This document shows, one piece after another, positions 51,059-61,738 of a DNA stretch of 64,000 nucleotides. Position numbers and translations under genes: made by a program. Below the pieces are notes generated by a model, which saw only the letters and a list, made by a program, of their open reading frames with translations, did not search any database and was not told where the DNA came from. The DNA is taken from contig OX457025.1 of NCBI GenBank assembly GCA_949752745.1, positions 48,473,601-48,537,600 on the forward strand. The letters are read 5' to 3'. Source of the stretch: Protula sp. h YS-2021. Its lineage: Eukaryota > Annelida > Polychaeta > Sabellida > Serpulidae. Numbering within the stretch: position 1 is the stretch's first letter; every line of letters starts with the position of its first letter.

Positions 51059-51426
51059 TTATGCTCGCAAGATGGTGAAGAGTGGATGTTGTATCGCTTC
51101 TAGGAATCGTAAGACTGCGCGCCAGTTCTTGATATCAAAGAGGATCAAATCTGTATATGGTGTATCTGGCACAACTCCCTTATAATCCTTTGGATAATCC
51201 TGTAAAAGATTTCTACAGATTTCTACACGTATGTTAGAATCATATTCAGCTACCGTCACTTCCACTTTATTTTCAAGTCTACGTTTAAACCCAGGTTCAA
51301 GTGGTATGAGGTGTCATTCCACACTTCAGGTTTAAACCAATCATAACTTGTCTTAGAATCTAGTATCACTTCATTCCTCTCATTTACAGTAAGGTAAACA
51401 CCACCGTTCAGCATGAGTGCATTCAT
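51059..51426 (-). pseudogene. PC4-like paralogue 2, frameshifted (element 2)
   Basis: The start (MNALML, ATG 51426) and the C-terminal part (EYDSNIRVEICRNLLQDYPK, FDIKNWRAVLRFLEAIQ) are recognisable, but a net 4 bp loss near 51312-51320 relative to element 1 shifts the frame in the middle. Confidence 0.7.
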
Positions 51427-51438
51427 GTTTTTACCTTG

Positions 51439-51789
51439 TTATGAGCCACCTTCTTGTCTACGAAGCCTTTTATCCACTTCTTTCACCTGCTTCTTCATCA
51501 TTTTCCATTCAGGTATTGTCAGCAAAATTCCCTTTTTCGTCGGACGGTTTTTTCCAGTCCCCTCATCTCTGAGGTATTTGCGAATGTTTACCACACCTTC
51601 ATTACTTTGTTTCATAATCTTGATATACTTTCCATTGCCTAGAGAAAGCATTCCATCCCACGACTGTGGTGTTGGTGCTATCTCCACTTTTAATTTCTTA
51701 ATGGTATTGTCAGAATGTTTCACATTCATGTCTTTGACTGTATCAGCAAGAGTATCCATATCCGTTGTTGCAGATCTTTTCCGATTCAT
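51439..51789 (-). CDS. PC4/SUB1-like ssDNA-binding domain protein (element 2)
   Basis: 116 residues with the PC4 core (LGNGKYIKI, VVNIRKYLRDEGTG, KKGILLTIPEWKMMKKQ). It lacks six residues of the Ala/Thr linker and the C-terminal extension of element 1. TATATAAG lies at 51844-51851. Confidence 0.7.
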   Translation of the reverse strand: MNRKRSATTDMDTLADTVKDMNVKHSDNTIKKLKVEIAPTPQSWDGMLSLGNGKYIKIMKQSNEGVVNIRKYLRDEGTGKNRPTKKGILLTIPEWKMMKKQVKEVDKRLRRQEGGS

Positions 51790-51844
51790 GTTGACGCTTC
51801 AGTGTTCACACCTCAACTAACTCTAAAGTTGAAGTGTCTCCCCC

Positions 51845-54800
51845 TTATATACTGTAATGCCCATGCGCCAAAGTGGAATAGCCATCACTCATCACATATC
51901 GCTTGTCATCAAAAGGAGAGAAAGCCACTTTCCTCAACTTCTCCGAGAAAATCTGGTGGTCATGACTTCGAATGATGTGCCCTGTGGTTATCGTTTGCGT
52001 TTGGTTGAACAAACTGTCTCTATACTGCTGATGTTTCATACGTCTTTGACACGCGCGAGTGATGCCTTTGGCCGTACGTTTTTCTTTCCCACCATACATC
52101 ATACTATACATTTTCGGCCGAAGTCCAACAAACTCTTCTATGGGAATGCCTGCCGTCTCATCTTTCATTTTCCCAAGCACTTTCTTATTTACGTTGGAAT
52201 GCAGGAAATGATCTGGGGGATAGTCACTTGTATCGAACAAGTCACTATCTTCTTGCATGTCTTTGTAGATATCTTCCGTTTCTATGTCATAACATAGACT
52301 GTCGGTGTCGCTGAACAACAGCTTGGCGTTGGGATACTTGCTCATGATGTAGTTGTAATGAAAGTGAAACATGAGCACTTTGCTGAGGTCAAGAATGGTG
52401 AAGCCGACTTGAATGGGTTTATCCAGAAGCAGATCCACTTTGCGCAAATGTACCGCGGTCAAATCTTCGTTGAAAATTCTAAATTTGTGGAAGGAAGGTT
52501 TGGCCACAAGTTTCTTGAACCGCTTTTCCTGGTGAACCAGTTCCACATTCATGCGTTTTCTTACATTTTCCATGGTTTTGCCAAACACAGAGTTGTTCAT
52601 CAGTTTGAAAAAGTCTTTCTCAAACGGGTTCTTGGCCAACTTTCTCTTTTCCGTGTTCAAGGAGATGTATTTTGCCAACCATTTGCTCTGTGCAAACATG
52701 ATGGCACGATGCACCTTCGTGACTTTCAATCCCAGTGAGACATATTGCTGTAAATTTCTATAATGAAGCACATATTTCTTCTTGTCACACAGGTTGGGAA
52801 TGAGCTTTTCACTAGGTTTGCCTTTCATGTTTAGATCTTTCCGCAGCTTCTGACTATGCTCTGACAATTCTCCCACTTTCACACATTTCCGTTCTGGAGC
52901 CACTGGATAGTGATTATGATGATCATGGATTGCATATGGGTATTCCAAATCCACTTCTAAAATGTATCCAATCTCATCATCTTCATCCACATCCATAAAG
53001 TCAATGGATTCTGGCTCGCTGACCCACATAAATCCACTTTCCGGCATGCTTTGCGACATGGCCCAGCCATACAAGTTGTTTGCATCCAGGTACGTCAAGT
53101 AGTTGGTCGGTTTCGTGGGATCGTAATCTGCTACGTAGGGGTTATTAGCTTTCGCATACTTGTGTGTGATGACAGATGTTCCTCCACGTAGACCTTGTTC
53201 AACCATTTGGTACATGTCAATGTCGTTGATCAATTCCAATTTCACCTTTGTCGCTTTCAACATGGCATCCCACGACAGTCCTGGCGCTGTATAGTAGTGA
53301 GCAGGATCCAATTCATACGTGTTGAGACATACGTGACGAAAGTTTTCAAACACGTCAGCCAGCAACAACACATCTGATTTCAGGTACAAGTCATTGGTAT
53401 TCGCCAAATGTAGTACAGTGGAATGTCTCCCACACCTTCTGCGCATGCGCATAATCCTCATCGCTAATGTCTTCTTCACTGAGCAGACTGTAAAACTTGT
53501 CCTTGGACGGTAGTTGTGTTTCAGCAAACTTGGATGGCTCATCCACGTAATCATAAGGGTACACTCCCTTTCTCAACAGTAAACCTTGTTGGTCACTATC
53601 GTGAATGTGTGACGTCATGTTATAAAAGTTGTCTTTCCCTTCTGCCGCCAGGTTGGATACTAACTTCTGTAGAGAAGTACTCATGAACTGATAACTGTCT
53701 GCAAATTTCAGATTGCTCATGGTGAATGCAATATATTTCTCAACGGTGTTGGGAATGACTGTAATCGTCTCATTTTTGAACTTTCCAATTTCTTCCATGA
53801 TCAAATGGCTGTCATAGCCTCGTAAATTGTGGAAAAACACAGGAATGATGAAAGAATCTTCAACATCCTGCTTATCCTTTCGAAGTCGAAATTGTAAATT
53901 GCATTGACTATGTGCAGCTCCGCGGTATTTACCATTGATATGGTCATGATCTCTCACATGATCTGCTCCTAGAGGCTCATGACAAATGTAACAATCTGTG
54001 GCGTTCTTATAATGCTCTTCATCTTCATGAGTCATCACCATTTTCTTTTTCTGTTGTAAACCATGCACAATACGATCACGCTCATTCACCATATGGTCTA
54101 AAAAGGCTTTCACAGCATTATCTCCTCGATATACGACTGGAGCACGTGTATCATACTGGCTGACAACCACATAGGCAAAGCTGTTTGGACGATGATGCTG
54201 ATACTTGTCTCCTTCATGTTTTTTCGTGAAACATTCAAAGTCTGCATAAATGACAAATGGTGCTCGCTGTTGTTTGGCTATATTCTTGAACTTGATGAAG
54301 GTTTCCTTGGGGAATGATAAACGTTGTGCTCCATGCTTGCCACACACTTCACGATGCTTGTCTAACAGATCTTGTCGCATAAACCCATGAAGACAGTTGA
54401 AACAATAAAAAGCTGCAGCCTTATGCTTTGATCGATAAGCCATCAGTCTGCTGAAATTCTTGATGAGGCAGTAATGCCTTGTCTTGTCATTGCTAATCAA
54501 AAGCAAGTTGATTTCTCTGGCGCTGGTGTTTCGACTTAGTTGTATGGGAACAACTACATCATGTTCATATCCAAACACGTTAATGGACACATCATTCTCC
54601 TTTTCAGACTTTGGAATGTCTGTAATCGGTGTTGGAAATGTCATGCCTTCCACCTTCAATTCGTTCTCAAATAGCTTGTATTGATGCACACGCTCTGGGT
54701 TTACATTTGGTGAAAGGTGAAGGTGAGCCAATACACACCATAAGAAGCACTTGTTGTCTTTATTCTGAATGTTTAACACACCTTTTGTACTCTTTACTTT

Positions 54801-55523
54801 CTTCGGTAGTGGGATAAAACCGCTCGCTTCCAGTGGCGCTGACGTCGCTGTATGTACTTCAATGAATAATATGTTATCCAACACCCAGCCAGAGCCTTGT
54901 CGCTCATGTTCATCAAACCTGGTAAATAATTCTTTATAGGCTTCTGGAAAGTCCTTCTCAATATCTGTTGGATTGTATGCTACATATGTTGGACTACTGA
55001 TGAAGGCATTATCCACCTGTTCTACCATCACGCCTTCAACATTTGGTGTCATTTTCTTGAAGCGTGCATGTACCACAATGTACCATTTCATGCCATGGTT
55101 TAACGTTTCTAACAAATGTCTCTTGATTCTATTCTCTTGTTGTCGCATTTCAAGTAGCAAATCTGATCCATCCTCAGGCTCAAACCGTCTTTCCTGCGCG
55201 TTTTCACCAAGACTCACTCTTCTGCCTCTGCCTACTTGTCCTGTCTCTTTCTTTCTTTGTTCTTCATGAGACACATTTTCCATCTCAGCACATGCATGTG
55301 TCTCAAATGCATCCAAAGATGAAAATATCTTGGCGCATTTACAGCAGAGGACTGGATCAGGTCTTTCAACACCATCTTGTACGGTCTTTCGTCTCTTGGC
55401 TTCAATCTGCTCAACAAGCTCTTCATGAGCACGTTTCATCCTAGCTGGTTTGCATGTATGTGCCACGAACACTTCCAGAGATGGAAATGTCACATCACAA
55501 TCATGACAGTAGACTGGTGCCAT
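51845..55523 (-). pseudogene. polB: DNA polymerase B, one-base frameshift (element 2)
   Basis: The start is ATG 55523, after TATAAAAGG at 55582-55590. All motifs of the element 1 enzyme are present, but one extra T near 53393 (GTCATTGG versus GTCATGG) shifts the frame at FGEY, just before exonuclease motif III. The second part (LYLKSDVLLLAD, then polymerase motifs A, B and C) is open in the other frame down to 51845. The lesion is single and looks recent. Confidence 0.93.
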
Positions 55524-55524
55524 C

Positions 55525-55968
55525 GTTGTTGTTTCTTCAACTGCTAGAAATGAAATGAAGTAAAATACACGTTTCACTCTTCCTTTTATACCACTTGTTA
55601 ACTCAGCAGAATGTATCACTAGTTGACTAGTTGACATGTTTCACTCATGCTTTTATGCTACTTCCATGTAATCAAAATATGGTGTGTAACTTTTCAAACT
55701 TGCTCAAAAATGTTAAAATTGCTGACTCAGCAGAATTTTACTTGTGTATATGAATGTCTCACTTACAGTTGTGAAGTTGTACAGCTGTAAAGCAGAGACA
55801 TCTAGCGGTGAAGTTAAATGGTCTGCCAAATGATATTCATCCGCCAACTAGACCTGAAATGTGATAAAATGTATTCTCTCTCTCACACACACACACAGAC
55901 AGACATGTTTTGCTTCATTTCATAATATAGGATGGCCCTTAAAAGGGCCGAAAGATGTTAGTACTTCT
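55525..55968. other. Right-end spacer, element 2
   Basis: It holds the polB TATA box, the inverted promoter block shared with element 1 (TAGTTGACTAGTTGACATG near 55620), then a switch after about 55850 to a CACACA microsatellite and the 3' flank of the Cys-rich gene. The switch marks the right junction between the element-1-like core and the element-3-like terminus. Confidence 0.6.
55934..55949 (-). terminator. Histone-type 3' stem-loop, right Cys-rich gene (element 2)
   Basis: Read on the minus strand: GGCCCT TTTA AGGGCC, 19 nt after the stop codon. It fits the metazoan histone mRNA stem-loop consensus GGYYYU-UHUH-ARRRCC at all 16 positions. Flanks CATCTTTC and ATCCT are shared with the element 3 copy. 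Confidence 0.7.
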
Positions 55969-56298
55969 TCACCAGCAAGTAGGATTTCCACAATCACACT
56001 GGTATCTGTAAAACTGCTCCATGGAGAAAGGCCTTCTCGAGCACTTGAACGGATGAAAGTTGTAACAGCCAAAGTTTTTCAGCGTCGCACCGCACCACCA
56101 GCAGTCCGTGCATGGCTCCGGTCCTGGCAATCTTGCAGTAAACTTGTACCAGAGCAGACCACCGCAGGTTTTACAGCAAAAGCGCTGCGGTGCGTTGTGG
56201 TGCACCGGGCAGTTGTGTGACTGTCCTTCATATTCCAACCTCACGCAGCACTTGTAGCATTGTATGGTCACTTTCTTAGTAGCTGATGTGTTGTCCAT
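55969..56298 (-). CDS. Cys-rich multi-zinc protein, right copy (element 2)
   Basis: 109 residues from ATG 56298, with TATATAAG at 56356-56363 and the same CAGACATCGT leader repeats as the left copy. The Cys/His pattern is CYKCC, HNCPVHH, CCKTCGG, CTDCWWCG, HPFKCSR and CDCGNPTCW. The second half matches the element 3 protein far better than it matches the left copy of its own element. It ends in a histone-type hairpin. Confidence 0.75.
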   Translation of the reverse strand: MDNTSATKKVTIQCYKCCVRLEYEGQSHNCPVHHNAPQRFCCKTCGGLLWYKFTARLPGPEPCTDCWWCGATLKNFGCYNFHPFKCSRRPFSMEQFYRYQCDCGNPTCW

Positions 56299-56826
56299 AT
56301 TGTGTCTGACGATGTCTGACGATGTCTGACGATGTCTGAGCCTCGAGTCACTACACTTATATACTATTTTATCATGCTGAATCGACGATTTCATCATGCT
56401 GATTCAGCACAATTTTTGCTCTCCTGGGGGGGGGGGGGGTCGGTACACAGTATGTCCTGGGGGGGGGGGGTCGGTACACAGTATGTGCTGGGGGGGGTCG
56501 GTACACAGTATGTCCTAGGGGGGGGGTCGGTACACAGTATGTCCTAGGGAGGGGGGGGGGTCCGTCAGGACTGCCGCCTGGGGGGGGGTCCTCACTTTGT
56601 TATCAGGGTTATGGCTACGCCTATGGCTTCGCCTATGACGTCACAGTAACCATGCTTCGTTGCCATCACAACAATACGTTGCCATGACGACGCCTATCAC
56701 CTAACTTCCGGTCCAGACAGCACTTCCGGTCCAGACAGCACTTCCGGTCCAGACGCTATGACGTCACTTCCGGTCCAGACAGTATGACGTCACAAAGTGC
56801 AGTAGAACCCCCGTTTCTCAACTACT
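56140..56826 (-). repeat. Right terminal inverted repeat, element 2
   Basis: Inverse of 40589-41253. It has about five G-tract units (56426-56590) with GTCGGTACACAGTATGTCC spacers, and four ETS and several CRE motifs (56700-56790). Confidence 0.85.
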
Positions 56827-56832
56827 CCGGGT
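56827..56832 (+). repeat. Target site duplication CCGGGT, right of element 2
   Basis: Exact copy of 40583-40588. Confidence 0.95.
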
Positions 56833-59800
56833 GTTTCTGAAACTAAATTGAAGGAGAGATCTTGAGTTTAGATTTCATAACATTTTGGGAAAACTTTTAT
56901 TGAAATTTCCTAACGGCTGTAAGTTTCGAGAAAATTATATACGTTTTAATAGGGAGCCAAAACTGAACCATTTCTGATCGATTGATAACCTCTGAGCCTC
57001 CGGTCCACCCGGCTCAACCGGGCCAAGTGATCCCGCCGGGTGGGAAGGGGGGTGTGACTCCTGGACAAAACACCTCTATTTGCTTCCGCTTCTCTTGTAT
57101 AGTTTTTTAAAACGAAAACTTTATCATCCTCTACAATTAAGCCCTCTGTGTCGTTGAGCCAGCACGGTGCAGCCCTGCGACTGAGTCGGTAAAGCCCTCC
57201 TATTTCTTCTCTTTACCCTGGTCGTCATGTTTCACTGTACCAACATACACCCTCTCCCCTACTCCCCTCCTCCAAGCACCGCACATAGTTGGCGAAATTC
57301 CTCTCTTTTTGATATAGAAACCATATAGATTTTTTGACATGTTCGGAAATATAAACACGTTCCAAAGTTACTTACCTCCTTCAGTTTCAGTTTCCGCTTT
57401 GTAGTCAAATATAAGTCTTACACACATAAAATATTCTGCCAGAAAAAAATATTTAGACTAAAATTCAGTAAAGTTTGTAATTCCTGGAGAATTAAGCGTG
57501 TTGACTGTAGTTGCGATGGCAACACATTGAAAAATAAAGATTTCATCGTCATGCATGTCCCCATTCTTTCAAGCACATTTACGGAATAGCACTAACTATA
57601 TTTAAAAAATAAGTTGTTCGTTATATGCGTTGTTATAAAAGGCTTTTTATGACATATGCCAAATGCACAACATGTACATTTGCAATCACAATTTGATTGC
57701 ATTTTGTTTGCATTAAAATATATTTTAGAATGTCTTCCATTACATTTTTAATTTGGATAAAGGGAAATAAAAAGAGGAAGAATGAGATAATAAAAAGCTG
57801 GTCAGTCTTTTCATGGCAGCTGAAGATTGGCGTAAAAGCCAAGCTGGTTATAGCTGCCTTTTTGAAGCATTTCAAAGACTGAGGCTTTTTTCTACATGCC
57901 TGATTCATCAGACCAATGCATTTCGATCTCCTCCATAACCGCAGGCTGTGTTTGTAGTTTTAGAGGAAAATCAGCTGTTTATTTAGCTCTGCAGACGACG
58001 GAAGCAGATAAGCATTTTGTAATCTTCTTTTTAATTGGTTGTGATCGCCCCTTTATGCAATGTGCCATATGATTGGCGGGCTACTGGCGAATGAATCCCT
58101 GAGTGCGACATTAACTGTGGCCCTTTATGTAAACAAACCTGCACTTTTACTTTACGTAAAATTTCAAGTGACGCATCACTATATAAAGTGAAAAGAGGGT
58201 ATTATTTTAGTTAATTGTTTCCAAATAGTATATTTCTAAAGCTCTTCGATCAGTGCGGAGCTTAACGAAACGTGTGTGGAGCAGAAATATGTCAATAGAC
58301 AAACTTCAGTGAGCAGCCGAACAAAATTTCGTTTATTTTTTCGTGTTAGCATTGTAAACATGAAACGAGATAAATGTGGCTCTTAATTTAATAGCACCCC
58401 CCCCCCCGCCCTTACACGTCAGAACCGACAGCAAACCTTATAAATCGAGACACCACCACCCAAATTTCATGGTTTTGTTTGCAACAGATTTTTTAAATAT
58501 CTCTCAATTGTACCGTGATTATGGAGTGTAAAATGTGTTTATGTTGTAACATCGGCTATCATATAAGCACGTGTTAGTGGGAATAATAACCCTTAAAGTA
58601 CAGTGCAATTGTGTTTCAGAAACTGCAAAATGGCAACGAATTATTCTCAGTCCCTGTTTACACCGCCCCGCATACGGCTGTGGTGGTCTTTCAATCAAAT
58701 AGGTCACGAAATTTTCGTCGTTAAAGGGAAATGCGGGTATCTCACCTACAATTGACATTTCCTTCATACTTTCACAGATTAATGCTTTGACGGTATACAC
58801 TTAAAATTTGAAAAGAAAAAGGGGGGTCACCGATGTTATAAGAGACATAATAATAATGAAAGGTCGCGTACTTTTACTATGGAAACCATTGGGAAAACCA
58901 AGAAATTTCAATCAAAATGCAAAATTCACACATAATCAGAATTGACAATTGCCTCATTGTTTCCCTGTTTGTAGAACACGTCATACGAATTGTTTTAAGC
59001 AAATAATAAATGTATGTCACCGTATCAATAACAGAATTATACAATCTTTTTGACAAAAATCCCATTGACGCAATGGTTAAATGGTGAAAACAGTGTAATA
59101 TGCTTTTAATGGGCAAGATATCAACACAGGCCCTTCTAGGAACAAAATATCAAGACAGACCATTTCTGGACACGAGCCTATTTGTCTTTGAAAAGAATTT
59201 TTCGATCTAGACGGATTTAATAGTTATTTATACTGTGTAAACATGGATTCAAACTCTGCGATATTCAGTGTAATGCGCATTTCGGTCGCCAGATGGCGCA
59301 GATACCCGCATTTCCCTTTAACAGCAAAACAGTTGAAAGACCGCCAGTCAAGGTTCATCGGACCACCACAGAGCGTTGCAATCGAAAAAAGGAAACGAAA
59401 TACTTATGTGTTCAGTTTTAGATTAATATACTTTCTAGAATTACGGCCCTATTCTGATGACCATCGCCGTAATCCCGAAGGCGAGTAGTCAAAGTCTAAA
59501 TGAAATATGGTGGTAACCGCTCTTCCCCCATATGAAGAAATTCTAAGTTTAGCCTCTTTAACCAGAGAGATTATGGTTTTTTCTTTCTTTTTTAGGTTAT
59601 CTCTTTAGTTTAATTTCATTTTAGCGCACATTACTTTTATGTAAAAAAAGAAACAGGCAAAATACAAAAGGAAAAAGTGGTATGAATTAAATATAGAATA
59701 AGAACAATAACCTTACGGTGGGACCAAGTACAGCATTCACGATACAGAATAGTTCAAAGTATCTTACTTCGGGTTATGGAATATGATCTATGTTTACGAT

Positions 59801-60114
59801 TTTTTTGTAATTCCAGCTCAAACCTGTCGCTGGCAAGGGAATGTATTTGGCTAGAGACTGCTTCGGTACATCTTTTGAACGAAGTTTAAATGGTGAAAGA
59901 GATAAATTCATTGTAACAGACTTTGGAAACCATCTGTTGTCATTCAAAATAAACTTGCTTCTTTTTGGAAAATATTTGAAACTAGAAGTCTTTTGATTCA
60001 TGAGGATCAAAAACACTGTATTATAGATAATTAAGTTTATTATTTAAGCAATAAAAGCTTAAATTTAAGTATTGGTGTTATTTAAGCATTAATATAGATT
60101 TCCTATAAGAGTAG
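56833..60114. other. Host spacer between elements 2 and 3, no gene seen
   Basis: No supported coding region. One inverted repeat is visible: GTTAAAGGGAAATGCGGGTA (58719-58738) with GGTGGTCTTTCAA nearby, against TACCCGCATTTCCCTTTAAC and TTGAAAGACCGCC at about 59302-59345. It looks like the arms of a decayed foldback element of about 0.7 kb. Confidence 0.45.
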
Positions 60115-60123
60115 GATAAAAGT

Positions 60124-60182
60124 GGGGCTCCGAAAACAGGAAGTGACGTCATAATGACGTCAGGAGGTGTTTTCGGAGCCCC
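60124..60182. repeat. Terminal hairpin, element 3
   Basis: GGGGCTCCGAAAACA pairs perfectly with TGTTTTCGGAGCCCC (15 bp). The loop itself contains TGACGTCAT-A-ATGACGTCA, a second inverted pair, so almost the whole terminal 60 nt can fold. A further GGGGCTCCGAA copy follows at 60185. Confidence 0.8.
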
Positions 60183-60213
60183 ATGGGGCTCCGAATACAG
60201 TGACGTCATATTG

Positions 60214-60318
60214 ACGTCATATGGACGTGTTATTGACGTGATATGGAGATCATATGGAGATCATATGGAGGTCATATGGAGGTCATATGAACGTCATATG
60301 AACGTCATAATGACGTAA
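60214..60318 (+). repeat. 11 bp tandem repeat with CRE half-sites, element 3 terminus
   Basis: Units of CATATGGAGGT or CATATGAACGT are repeated about eight times, merging into TGACGTCA-like sequences. It is non-coding and takes the place of the ETS/CRE units of elements 1 and 2. Confidence 0.8.
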
Positions 60319-60467
60319 TATGGAGAGTGGGCGGCGATTCAAACGGGCGGCCATTCAAACGACCATTCAAACGGGCGGCCATTTTTTTAAGCATTTCCCA
60401 CACTCTCATGCATACACATACATACTAACACCATGACACGATTAGCGCTTATTTCGTATTGGTGGGT

Positions 60468-60483
60468 GGCCCTTAGAAGGGCC
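60468..60483 (-). terminator. Histone-type 3' stem-loop, RING gene (element 3)
   Basis: Minus strand: GGCCCT TCTA AGGGCC followed directly by ACCCACC, 21 nt after the stop. It fits GGYYYU-UHUH-ARRRCC, and the ACCCA that commonly follows histone stem-loops is present. A second perfect hairpin (CCGGCAG, 7 nt loop, CTGCCGG; 60482-60502) lies between the stop and this one. Confidence 0.72.
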
Positions 60484-60504
60484 GGCAGGTTTTTGCTGCC
60501 GGAC

Positions 60505-61056
60505 TTAGAAAAATTCGACGATGTCTTGGACTGGCCTGCTGCAGTGTGTGAGTTGCTGCCCATTGAAAAGAAAGTGATCGCCTCTCATGCCACAGGTGTA
60601 ACATCTGACTGTGTAACAGTTGTTCAGGGCCAACAGCTGCGTCCAATAAGCTGCGCAAATCAAGCAAAGCTGGTGACCACATTCTGCCACTACCCGGTCT
60701 GCGGAGATCATGATGCCACATCCCGCGCAAATCTCCAGGTCCTGTTGGAGGAAGTATCTCCCCCAGGCCGGATACTCTTCCTCTTCAAGACGCGATGGAA
60801 TGGTCTCCCCCAGCATGGTTGTCCTGAAGAAAGCCCCGTCATAATCGCCAGCCTCGATGTCCCTGAGTCGCTTTCCAAGTGTGACCCTTCTATTAAAAAA
60901 GACGGGCACGCATAGGACTGTTCCGTGAGCCGGGTCCGGCAGCAGCTGGAAGAAGTACACTCTTTCTGGCGGTGTCGGTGGCGGTGTGACCGGCAGGTGA
61001 AGTTCTCTGACTTCAGCAATGGTGCGAGCATCATGTAACGCGAAGAAGCACTCCAT
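60505..61056 (-). CDS. RING-finger protein (element 3)
   Basis: 183 residues from ATG 61056; TATATAA at 61100-61106 lies about 45 nt upstream. The C-terminal third has a RING-HC pattern: CAGC, then 11 residues, AECGHQLCLIC (C-x-H-x2-C-x2-C), a loop, and RCYTCG. RING domains usually act as E3 ubiquitin ligases. The N-terminal part (VYFFQLLPDPAHGTVLCVPV) is unrecognised and may bind the target. It diverges from the Cys-rich gene across a C-tract array and ends in a histone-type hairpin. Elements 1 and 2 have no such gene. Confidence 0.75.
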   Translation of the reverse strand: MECFFALHDARTIAEVRELHLPVTPPPTPPERVYFFQLLPDPAHGTVLCVPVFFNRRVTLGKRLRDIEAGDYDGAFFRTTMLGETIPSRLEEEEYPAWGRYFLQQDLEICAGCGIMISADRVVAECGHQLCLICAAYWTQLLALNNCYTVRCYTCGMRGDHFLFNGQQLTHCSRPVQDIVEFF

Positions 61057-61126
61057 GTTGACGATAGCGATTTTGAGCCCAAACTGAAATGAGCACGGGT
61101 TATATACCACGTCATGTCAGGATCGG

Positions 61127-61282
61127 ACCCCCCCCCCCGGCCAGCCGACCTGAAGTGAAGACCCCCCCCCCCCCCGGGATAGAAGCAAACTGCTTGCATA
61201 AAGCAAGGACCCCCCCCCGCCAGTCGACCTGAAGCAAGGCCCCCCGCCCAGTCGACCTGAAGCAAGGACCCCCGCCCCCTGG
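61127..61282 (+). repeat. C-tract array, element 3
   Basis: Four to five C tracts of 6-14 bases are separated by GCCAGTCGACCTGAAG(CAAG) units. The spacer is unrelated to those of elements 1 and 2, but the architecture is the same. It lies between the divergent RING and Cys-rich promoters. Confidence 0.8.
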
Positions 61283-61314
61283 TCAGCATATAATGCGAGG
61301 ATGGCCGCTAGTAG

Positions 61315-61323
61315 TATATAAAG
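61315..61323 (+). promoter_or_regulatory. TATA box of Cys-rich gene, element 3
   Basis: TATATAAGG, 38-46 nt before ATG 61361. Confidence 0.65.
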
Positions 61324-61360
61324 GCGGGTTACAGCTGCATTATCCAACACAAGCAGGAAG

Positions 61361-61714
61361 ATGTCGACAAGTCGTAAAATCACAGTGATGCGAAACGGCA
61401 GGGCAGTGACGCTAACGACTGAGTGTTATAAGTGTTGGGTGTGGATAGAGTATCCAGGGCAACCACACAACTGCCCGGTGCACCACAATGCACCACGACG
61501 GTACTGTTGTAAAACCTGCGGTGGTTTGTTATGGTACAAGTTTACTGCACGATTACCTGGACCGGAGCCATGCACAGACTGCTGGTGGTGCGGTGCGACG
61601 CTGAAAAACTTTGGATATTATAATTTTCATCATTTCAAGTGTTCCAGAAGACCTTTCACGATGGAACAATTTTACAGATATCAGTGTGATTGCGGAAATC
61701 CGACTTGTTGGTGA
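61361..61714 (+). CDS. Cys-rich multi-zinc protein (element 3)
   Basis: 117 residues with the same Cys/His skeleton as the element 2 copies (CYKCW, HNCPVHH, CCKTCGG, CTDCWWCG, CDCGNPTCW) and a distinct N-terminus (MSTSRKITVMRNGRAV). Conservation of every putative ligand across three copies supports a real zinc protein. The role is unknown. It is located next to a terminal repeat and followed by a histone-type hairpin. Confidence 0.77.
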   Translation: MSTSRKITVMRNGRAVTLTTECYKCWVWIEYPGQPHNCPVHHNAPRRYCCKTCGGLLWYKFTARLPGPEPCTDCWWCGATLKNFGYYNFHHFKCSRRPFTMEQFYRYQCDCGNPTCW

Positions 61715-61738
61715 AGAGGCAACTCACTAACATCTTTC

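Larger units (their letters stand above)
40589..56826 (+). mobile_element. Polinton/Maverick element 2, complete (16,238 bp)
   Basis: It starts AGTAGTTGAGAAACGGG and ends in the inverse, CCCGTTTCTCAACTACT, with a perfect 6 bp duplication. Gene order and most sequence follow element 1, but the ends differ. Each terminal repeat carries a Cys-rich zinc protein gene (related to element 3), the left gene A has lost its N-terminal part, and the satellite-bearing right spacer is gone. Integrase, ATPase, major capsid and protease are intact; PolB, penton and one structural gene are broken. Confidence 0.97.

Noticed and set aside
57633..58800. Short frames in the spacer between elements 2 and 3
   Set aside because: No domain, splice-border or conservation support; one pair is explained by an inverted repeat.
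60433..60915. 160-codon plus-strand frame opposite the RING gene
   Set aside because: It is antisense to the RING gene, which has the TATA box, cysteine pattern and 3' hairpin; the plus frame has no recognisable motif.
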